Origin: Vibrio ulleungensis
GTDB taxonomy: Bacteria; Pseudomonadota; Gammaproteobacteria; Enterobacterales; Vibrionaceae
Direction: 5' to 3'
DNA: 64,000 nt
Assembly: GCF_016900875.1 (NCBI RefSeq)
Contig: NZ_JAFEUM010000002.1
Coordinates: 434,001 to 498,000, forward strand
A program made the position numbers and the translations under genes. Under the pieces are notes generated by a model. That model was not told the DNA's origin. It did no database searches and saw only the letters and a list, made by a program, of their open reading frames with translations. Below are positions 58,696 to 64,000 of this stretch, piece after piece. The first letter of the stretch is position 1; every line of letters begins with the position of its first letter.

Positions 58696-59382
58696 ATGAA
58701 CAAAAAACTATTTCTTGGCCTAATCTTTGTTTTAGTCATTATTGGACTAGGTTATTCATTTGGTGACCTATTCACGTTAGAAAACGCTAAGCAACAACAC
58801 GAAGCGTTAAAACAAACTATTGCAGATAACTTTGTTCAATCTGCTGCAATCTATTTCGCAGTCTATGTAGCAGTCACTGCATTCTCGATTCCGGGCGCCG
58901 CTGTCGTCACACTGCTAGGCGCCGCCCTATTTGGCTTTTGGACAAGCTTGGTGTTGGTGTCGTTTGCCAGTACCATCGGTGCTACCATCGCATTTATTAG
59001 CAGCCGCTACTTGCTACGAGACTGGGTACAAAGCAAGTTTGGTGACAAGCTAGGCTCTATTAATGAGGGCATTGAAAAAGACGGTAGCTTCTATCTATTT
59101 TCGCTGCGATTGATCCCAGTGTTTCCGTTTTTCCTAATCAATTTATTAATGGGTCTTACACCACTTAAAGTGTCTCGATTCTATTTAGTCAGCCAATTAG
59201 GCATGCTGCCTGGCACCATGGTGTATTTGAATGCAGGTACTCAGCTGGCCGAGATTGATTCGTTGTCTGGGATTGCGTCACCAACCGTAATTGGGTCGTT
59301 TGTATTGCTGGGCCTGTTCCCGATTATCGCCAAATGGATCATGCAAAAAGTGCGTCCAAATTTGGATGAAAAACACTCATGA
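58696..59382 (+). CDS. TVP38/TMEM64 (VTT domain) membrane protein
   Basis: A 228-aa protein with about five membrane segments. VTT motifs are AFSIPGAAVVTLLGAALFGFWTSLVLVSFASTIGATIAFISSRYLLRDW and LRLIPVFPFFLINLLMGLTPLKVSRFYLVSQLGMLPGTMVYLNAG. The open frame starts at 58624, but GGAG before ATG 58696 and MNKKLFLGL fit better. VTT proteins are linked to lipid scrambling or transport. Overlaps the next gene (ATGA). Confidence 0.85.
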   Translation: MNKKLFLGLIFVLVIIGLGYSFGDLFTLENAKQQHEALKQTIADNFVQSAAIYFAVYVAVTAFSIPGAAVVTLLGAALFGFWTSLVLVSFASTIGATIAFISSRYLLRDWVQSKFGDKLGSINEGIEKDGSFYLFSLRLIPVFPFFLINLLMGLTPLKVSRFYLVSQLGMLPGTMVYLNAGTQLAEIDSLSGIASPTVIGSFVLLGLFPIIAKWIMQKVRPNLDEKHS

Positions 59383-59690
59383 AACTCTACAGCGCCGCCA
59401 ACCCTACCGAAGCGCATCTATTAAGTGAGCTTCTTCGCTCTCAACGTATTCAAGTTGAAGTTCGCGGCGATGCACTTTTCTCGCTCAAGGGTGAACTGCC
59501 ATTAACCGATGACAGCGACCCTTATGTCTGGTTATTGGACATTACTCAGCAGCATCAAGCAGAAAAAATAGTGCAAGAGTTTGTTAATCAAGCCAACGAC
59601 ACCTCACAGCCCAGTTGGCGCTGTGAACACTGCGGTGAGGAGAATGAACCGCAGTTTGGTGCTTGCTGGCAGTGCTCTACAGCCCATTAA
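59379..59690 (+). CDS. DUF2007 domain protein with zinc ribbon
   Basis: A 103-aa protein. N-terminal DUF2007 (KLYSAANPTEAHLLSELLRSQRIQVEVRGDALFSLKGELP) and a C-terminal zinc ribbon with two CxxC pairs (WRCEHCGEENEPQFGACWQC). Translationally coupled to the VTT gene. Function unknown; possibly a regulator or adaptor for it. Confidence 0.85.
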   Translation: MKLYSAANPTEAHLLSELLRSQRIQVEVRGDALFSLKGELPLTDDSDPYVWLLDITQQHQAEKIVQEFVNQANDTSQPSWRCEHCGEENEPQFGACWQCSTAH

Positions 59691-59789
59691 AGACAAACGT
59701 TCAATGTGGTAGCAATAGTTAGACAGTGATCCTTTTGGTCCTTTACTACGATATAATGAGAAATAAACTCATTAGGTATTAGAAGAAAT

Positions 59790-60572
59790 ATGCTTTATCA
59801 CAAAATCTATTCACACCCGACCAGTCAAGAGTGGGTCGTGTTTGTACATGGTGCGGGTGGCAGTTCTTCGATATGGTTTAAACAGCTTAAAGAATATAAG
59901 CAACATTTTAACTGCGTTCTTATAGACTTGCGTGGACATGGCCGCTCACAATCATCAACGAAAGCGTTCGTTACAAGTCACTACACCTTCAAAATGGTCT
60001 CTCAAGACGTTATTGAAGTTCTTAATCATCTCAACATTACCCAAGCTCACTTTGTTGGTATTTCGTTGGGCACCATCATCATTCGAAGCATCGCTGAGCT
60101 TGAGCCAGAACGCGTTAAAACCATGGTATTGGGGGGCGCGATAACCCGTTTAAACGGTAAATCTCAATTTTTAGTTAAACTAGGCGACTTAAGTAAAAAC
60201 GTACTGCCCTATATGTGGCTGTATAAGCTTTTTGCTTATATTGTCATGCCACAGCGAGGGCAAATAGAAAGTCGCCACCTGTTCGTTAGGGAAGCGAGAA
60301 AGCTATGCCAAAAAGAGTTCAAACGATGGTTTAAGCTGGCTGCTGACGTAAACCCTATGATGCGGTATTTTAAAGAAAATGAGCTCTCTATCCCGACGCT
60401 TTACTTAATGGGCGAGCTTGATTATATGTTTATTGCGCCAGTCAAAGAGATGGTAGCAAAGCATCAACATAGCGCTCTACTCGAACTGGCTGAATGTGGC
60501 CATGTGTGCAATGTCGAAAAACCTAAACAGTTTAATCGAGCTTCGATCACGTTTATTCATTCACACTCTTAA
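59790..60572 (+). CDS. Alpha/beta-hydrolase
   Basis: A 260-aa hydrolase with the oxyanion turn VHGAGGSSSIW, the nucleophile elbow GISLG (Ser about residue 93), Asp in MGELDYMFI and catalytic His in AECGHVCNVEKP. Substrate not recognisable. Alone between DUF2007 and the convergent glgA. Confidence 0.82.
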   Translation: MLYHKIYSHPTSQEWVVFVHGAGGSSSIWFKQLKEYKQHFNCVLIDLRGHGRSQSSTKAFVTSHYTFKMVSQDVIEVLNHLNITQAHFVGISLGTIIIRSIAELEPERVKTMVLGGAITRLNGKSQFLVKLGDLSKNVLPYMWLYKLFAYIVMPQRGQIESRHLFVREARKLCQKEFKRWFKLAADVNPMMRYFKENELSIPTLYLMGELDYMFIAPVKEMVAKHQHSALLELAECGHVCNVEKPKQFNRASITFIHSHS

Positions 60573-60589
60573 AGATTAAGTTTTGCTCA

Positions 60590-60619
60590 TAAAAACGCCG
60601 AAGCTGATACAGCTTCGGC
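60590..60619 (-). terminator. Probable terminator of glgA
   Basis: A 10-bp stem GCCGAAGCTG / CAGCTTCGGC with a 3-nt loop, followed on the minus strand by GTTTTTAT; 77 bp past the glgA stop. Confidence 0.75.
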
Positions 60620-60695
60620 ATTGTCTATTGGGCAAGCCTCAATTTAAGAGTAAGAGACGTTGTAACAACGGGCACTCAAATTACAGAGCTTTTGA

Positions 60696-62156
60696 TTACC
60701 GCGATTTTTGCATTGCTGCTTGATACATGGTGTCGTACTCTTTAGCTGCAATATGCCAACCAAAGTCCGACTTCATGCCCCGCAGTTGCACATCGCTGTA
60801 CCTTTTTGGATCTTGCAGGTAGAACAAGATGGCGCGCTGCAACGCAATCAGAAGCGCACTTGATTCTGGTGCATCAAATACAACACCCGTTGCATTGTCG
60901 CTATCTTGGTCAATATCTTTAACGGTGTCTTTTAGTCCACCAACCCCACGGACCACCGGTAAGGTTCCATAAGCCATACTATATATCTGATTTAGTCCAC
61001 ACGCTTCGAACTCAGAAGGCATCAAAAAGAAGTCTGAGCCTGCTTCAACCAAGTGCGCGTATTCGTTATCGTATGCTTCGACAAACTTAAACTTATCTTG
61101 ATGCAAATTAGCGTGCCACTCCAAGTCTGTCGCAATTTCCGGATCGCCAGTACCGACGATAACCAGTTGTACATCCAATAACAAAAATTGCTCTAGAATG
61201 GGAATAATGTAGTGAAAACCTTTTTGATACGTCAAACGGCACACCATACCAAACATCGGTGCATTGGACTCTGGAAGGCCTAATTTCTGTTGCAGTGCTC
61301 GCTTAGAAGCCTTTTTACCCGCTTTTAAACTAGCTTTAGTTGGCTTGTAAGTTTGAGGCAGATAGGCGTCTGTTTGAGGATCCCATTCGCTGTAATCACA
61401 CCCATTCACAATACCGCTTAAATCCTCACTTCGAGACAAAAAGTCGTTACACAAGCCATGAGACCCTAGTTGAGTTTTCAGCTCTTCAGCGTAATTAGGG
61501 CTCACCGCATTGATCTTATCTGCATAGTGAATAGACGCTTTAAGCATACTAATCCCATCGTGACCAACACGTATTCTATCGTCATGAAGGTTCACCAACT
61601 CTTGGATGGAAGAGAGTTCAGTTTGCGCAAAATTGCCTTGAAAGACTGCGTTATGAATAGTGATTACAGAACGCATGGACTGATAAAAAGCATCGTGCTG
61701 ATAGCGCACTTTTAACAATAGCGGGACCAGTCCAGTATGCCAATCATTAGCATGTACGATGGCTGGCTTTAGCTCAAGTTTACTTAGACAATCTAGGCTT
61801 GCCGAGCTAAAAAAGCTGAAACGTTCCGCGTTATCAGGGTAAGCCTGATTATTCTCTGCGTACATTTCAGGGCGATTGAAATAGTGATCGTTTTCAATCA
61901 GATAAACGCTCACCCCATCGAATAGCATATGCCTAACTTGATATGGCGTATGAGGCCAGTGAGTGAGTTGTGTAGAAAGAACAACGTCACTTTCATGTTG
62001 CTCTGTAATTTTTGCGTAAGCAGGAAGCGCTATGGCGACCTCTTTACCTTGCTCTTGTAATGCCTTAGGAAGCGCTTTTGCAACGTCGGCAAGACCACCA
62101 CTTTTTACGAGACCAGCGAGTTCACTGACCACGTACCAAAGGTCTATATTTTTCAT
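60696..62156 (-). CDS. glgA: Glycogen synthase GlgA (ADP-glucose type)
   Basis: A 486-aa GT5 glycosyltransferase. N-terminal KSGGLADVAKALPKAL (ADP-glucose-binding, usually KxGGL), HANDWHTGLVPLLL, and the C-terminal EXE-type EFEACGLNQIYSMAYGTLPVVRGVGGLKDTV are all present. Uses ADP-glucose to extend glycogen. Its ATG overlaps the stop of the upstream GGDEF gene by one base (TAATG). glgC is not in view. Confidence 0.95.
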   Translation of the reverse strand: MKNIDLWYVVSELAGLVKSGGLADVAKALPKALQEQGKEVAIALPAYAKITEQHESDVVLSTQLTHWPHTPYQVRHMLFDGVSVYLIENDHYFNRPEMYAENNQAYPDNAERFSFFSSASLDCLSKLELKPAIVHANDWHTGLVPLLLKVRYQHDAFYQSMRSVITIHNAVFQGNFAQTELSSIQELVNLHDDRIRVGHDGISMLKASIHYADKINAVSPNYAEELKTQLGSHGLCNDFLSRSEDLSGIVNGCDYSEWDPQTDAYLPQTYKPTKASLKAGKKASKRALQQKLGLPESNAPMFGMVCRLTYQKGFHYIIPILEQFLLLDVQLVIVGTGDPEIATDLEWHANLHQDKFKFVEAYDNEYAHLVEAGSDFFLMPSEFEACGLNQIYSMAYGTLPVVRGVGGLKDTVKDIDQDSDNATGVVFDAPESSALLIALQRAILFYLQDPKRYSDVQLRGMKSDFGWHIAAKEYDTMYQAAMQKSR

Positions 62157-63895
62157 TATGCGTGATTCCCATTACTACGCTGAGGTTCCAAATCTTCCCA
62201 TAATTTAACACAGTTTCGCCCTGCATGTTTAGCGCTGTATAACGCTGAATCAGCTCGGCTTAAAGCCTCTTTCAAAACACTAGTATGGTCAAGCTCGGTG
62301 CCACCAATCGATACACTCATTAACATCGAGACCACTTTATCTTCGGACGAGACTTCAATTTGGCGGGCGGTACGTCGCAAACGCTGTGCGACATCTTCAA
62401 GATCGATATCTTTGTCTAAACGGATTAACACCAAAAACTCATCACCACCCCATCGACTCGCGCTGTCGTAGTCTCTGATCATGGTGTTGATGCAATTTGC
62501 GACCGACACTAATGCCTGATCACCTTTATCATGTCCCAATGTGTCATTGATTTCTTTGAAGTTATCGACATCAATACACAGAAGTCCAACTCGATGCCTA
62601 TCTCGGCGAATATGATTGATTTCTTGGCCAAGTTGACGCTCCATACCACGTCTGTTGAGCAGTTCAGTGAGTGAATCGACATTGGCTAGCCTATCCAGTG
62701 CTTCTGTACGCTGTTGCACTTTTTCTTCAAGTTCAGCGCGGCTGACTTTAAGTGCTTTTGCCATATTTTCGAAATTATCCATCAACGCGCCGATTTCATC
62801 ACCTGGCTTGCGTGAAAACACTACCTTAGAGAAATCCGTATTGGGCTGAGTAATGATCCAGGTTTTTTCTTCCAACTCGGTAATGGGGCTGGTCACCCAA
62901 CGCTGCAGCATCAAGTTTACAATAACTACAAGCAGGATGATGATCCCTCCAAGTACCACATACAGCGAGGTAAACTTACTACTTGGAAATATGACCTCCA
63001 TATCGATTACCGTTAACTCGTACCAATCGAGCAACTCTATATGGTCTATTACGTAGAGATAACGTTTATTGTTTTGAGTTATGATGGTGCTGACGGTTTT
63101 TGATGAGTCTTGAGCCGATATGAGCTCTCTCTTTAACTTCGCATATTCCACATCATTCATGATGTAGTCTTCGATAGGTAACAGTTGATACTGGCCGGTG
63201 ATGATGTCGTCTTCAAAATAGGGGTCACGTTTACGGTAAATCTGAATGATTTCATCAGCATCAATAAAAATGGTATCGATGCCTTCGTGACGACCACCAA
63301 GCAGCGGCTCTAAGCCACGGCTAAACTCCATTCCAGTACCGACAACGCCTATTACCTCGCCATTTTCATCTTTTAATTGATGATCAATCCATAAACGATT
63401 GATGTGCAAGTTCTCGTCATAACTACTTAAAATACGTGAAGTTTTTTCTGATTCGACAAAGCGGAAAAACCATCGATCAGTATTTTTGGTGTCATCAAGT
63501 TGATAACGAAATAACTGCTCTTCGAAATCGTTGGTTTTATTGTTTGAGTAGTAGCCAAGATTAGCAGTAGACGCCACATAGAAATTGTTGCCTTTAAAGG
63601 CCCAGCGATAGGTTTCTAAAAGGGGTTGGATCGCTGCATATAGTTGAGGATCCGTTGGGTTTGCCACCCAGTTTAGTAATTGTGGCTCTTTGGCAAATTT
63701 GCGCATCAAACGCGCTTCTTCCATGATAGGAGAAAACGATTTTTCTTGATCGTACTGGGCTATAGCTTCGCCATATTTGACCAAGACGTCCGCCACCACT
63801 TCCTCAGCAAATTTTTGCACTGAGTTAAATACCGTCACCTCGATGAAAATCATCATGACGACAAGTAATGCGGTGAACTTTACATTGAGTTTCAT
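62156..63895 (-). CDS. Membrane sensor diguanylate cyclase (dCACHE-HAMP-GGDEF)
   Basis: A 579-aa protein. N-terminal membrane helix (about 5-22), a periplasmic dCACHE-like sensor region (about 35-310), a second helix (LYVVLGGIIILLVVIVNLML), a HAMP-like linker, a short coiled coil and a GGDEF domain (about 410-575) with catalytic SRWGGDEFLVLI. The product inhibition site RDYD lies five residues before the GGDEF. Makes cyclic di-GMP in response to a periplasmic ligand, not known. First gene of an operon with glgA. Confidence 0.9.
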   Translation of the reverse strand: MKLNVKFTALLVVMMIFIEVTVFNSVQKFAEEVVADVLVKYGEAIAQYDQEKSFSPIMEEARLMRKFAKEPQLLNWVANPTDPQLYAAIQPLLETYRWAFKGNNFYVASTANLGYYSNNKTNDFEEQLFRYQLDDTKNTDRWFFRFVESEKTSRILSSYDENLHINRLWIDHQLKDENGEVIGVVGTGMEFSRGLEPLLGGRHEGIDTIFIDADEIIQIYRKRDPYFEDDIITGQYQLLPIEDYIMNDVEYAKLKRELISAQDSSKTVSTIITQNNKRYLYVIDHIELLDWYELTVIDMEVIFPSSKFTSLYVVLGGIIILLVVIVNLMLQRWVTSPITELEEKTWIITQPNTDFSKVVFSRKPGDEIGALMDNFENMAKALKVSRAELEEKVQQRTEALDRLANVDSLTELLNRRGMERQLGQEINHIRRDRHRVGLLCIDVDNFKEINDTLGHDKGDQALVSVANCINTMIRDYDSASRWGGDEFLVLIRLDKDIDLEDVAQRLRRTARQIEVSSEDKVVSMLMSVSIGGTELDHTSVLKEALSRADSALYSAKHAGRNCVKLWEDLEPQRSNGNHA

Positions 63896-63953
63896 TCAAA
63901 TCCGTTTGAACAGTTTTCCCGTTACTATTGTAACGTTTTTGTAAACACAAAAC

Positions 63954-63983
63954 AAAAGAGCTTGGCACTAGCCAAGCTCTTTC
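63954..63983 (-). terminator. Terminator of a minus-strand gene beyond the right edge
   Basis: A 12-bp stem AAAGAGCTTGGC / GCCAAGCTCTTT with a 4-nt loop; T tract (TTTTGTTTT) on the minus strand. The gene itself lies outside the window. Confidence 0.8.
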
Positions 63984-64000
63984 TCATATTCGAATCAAAC

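Overview
The window looks like a chromosomal segment of a marine gammaproteobacterium of the Vibrionaceae, most likely Vibrio or a close relative. The grounds are gene content and order: ybgC-tolQRAB-pal-cpoB, cydABX, ruvC-ruvAB, elyC/cmoM-mukF-mukE-mukB, torECA with a detached torD, and purR followed by a tfoY-type gene. No species can be named from this.

Region by region: (1) 1-9240 is mixed accessory or metabolic DNA: the 3' part of a PhnC/PhnE-type ABC importer, a Xre/MbcA-RES toxin-antitoxin pair, a LysR-controlled VOC protein/flavin reductase/MATE cluster, an orphan 1-phosphofructokinase and a methyltransferase. (2) 9252-24395 is an anti-foreign-DNA island inserted in the 3' end of tRNA-Ser(GGA) and bounded by a perfect 19-bp direct repeat. 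It carries a small unknown gene, an McrBC pair, a Zorya type II-like set (MotA-like, OmpA/MotB-like, HNH nuclease), a four-gene SMC/kleisin/KITE/Toprim system of Wadjet (Jet)/Mks type in the unusual order D-C-A-B, and a divergent BrxR/CapW-like WYL regulator. No integrase lies between the repeats, although both ends carry copies of a short repeat resembling recombinase arm sites. (3) 24.4-46.3 kb is core: a UPF0149 protein, nadA, the Tol-Pal envelope complex, cytochrome bd, RuvABC, aspS, cmoA and torECA. (4) 46.4-64 kb is core: a TIGR02647 protein, an epimerase-like protein, MukBEF with cmoM and elyC, torD, purR, a TfoX-family regulator, a VTT membrane protein, DUF2007, an alpha/beta hydrolase, and a GGDEF diguanylate cyclase translationally linked to glgA.

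How the parts relate: the island stacks three probable defence layers, namely modified-DNA restriction (McrBC), an envelope ion-channel sensor with a nuclease (Zorya-like) and an SMC-based plasmid-cutting machine (Jet/Mks). The last sits beside the regulator most likely to control it. The same window holds the housekeeping SMC complex MukBEF, which allows direct comparison. The torECA/torD genes and the cytochrome bd operon, which has a perfect FNR site, belong to low-oxygen respiration. CmoA and CmoM act in the same tRNA wobble-uridine modification pathway.

All functional calls rest on reading motifs and gene order in the sequence. No database search was run.
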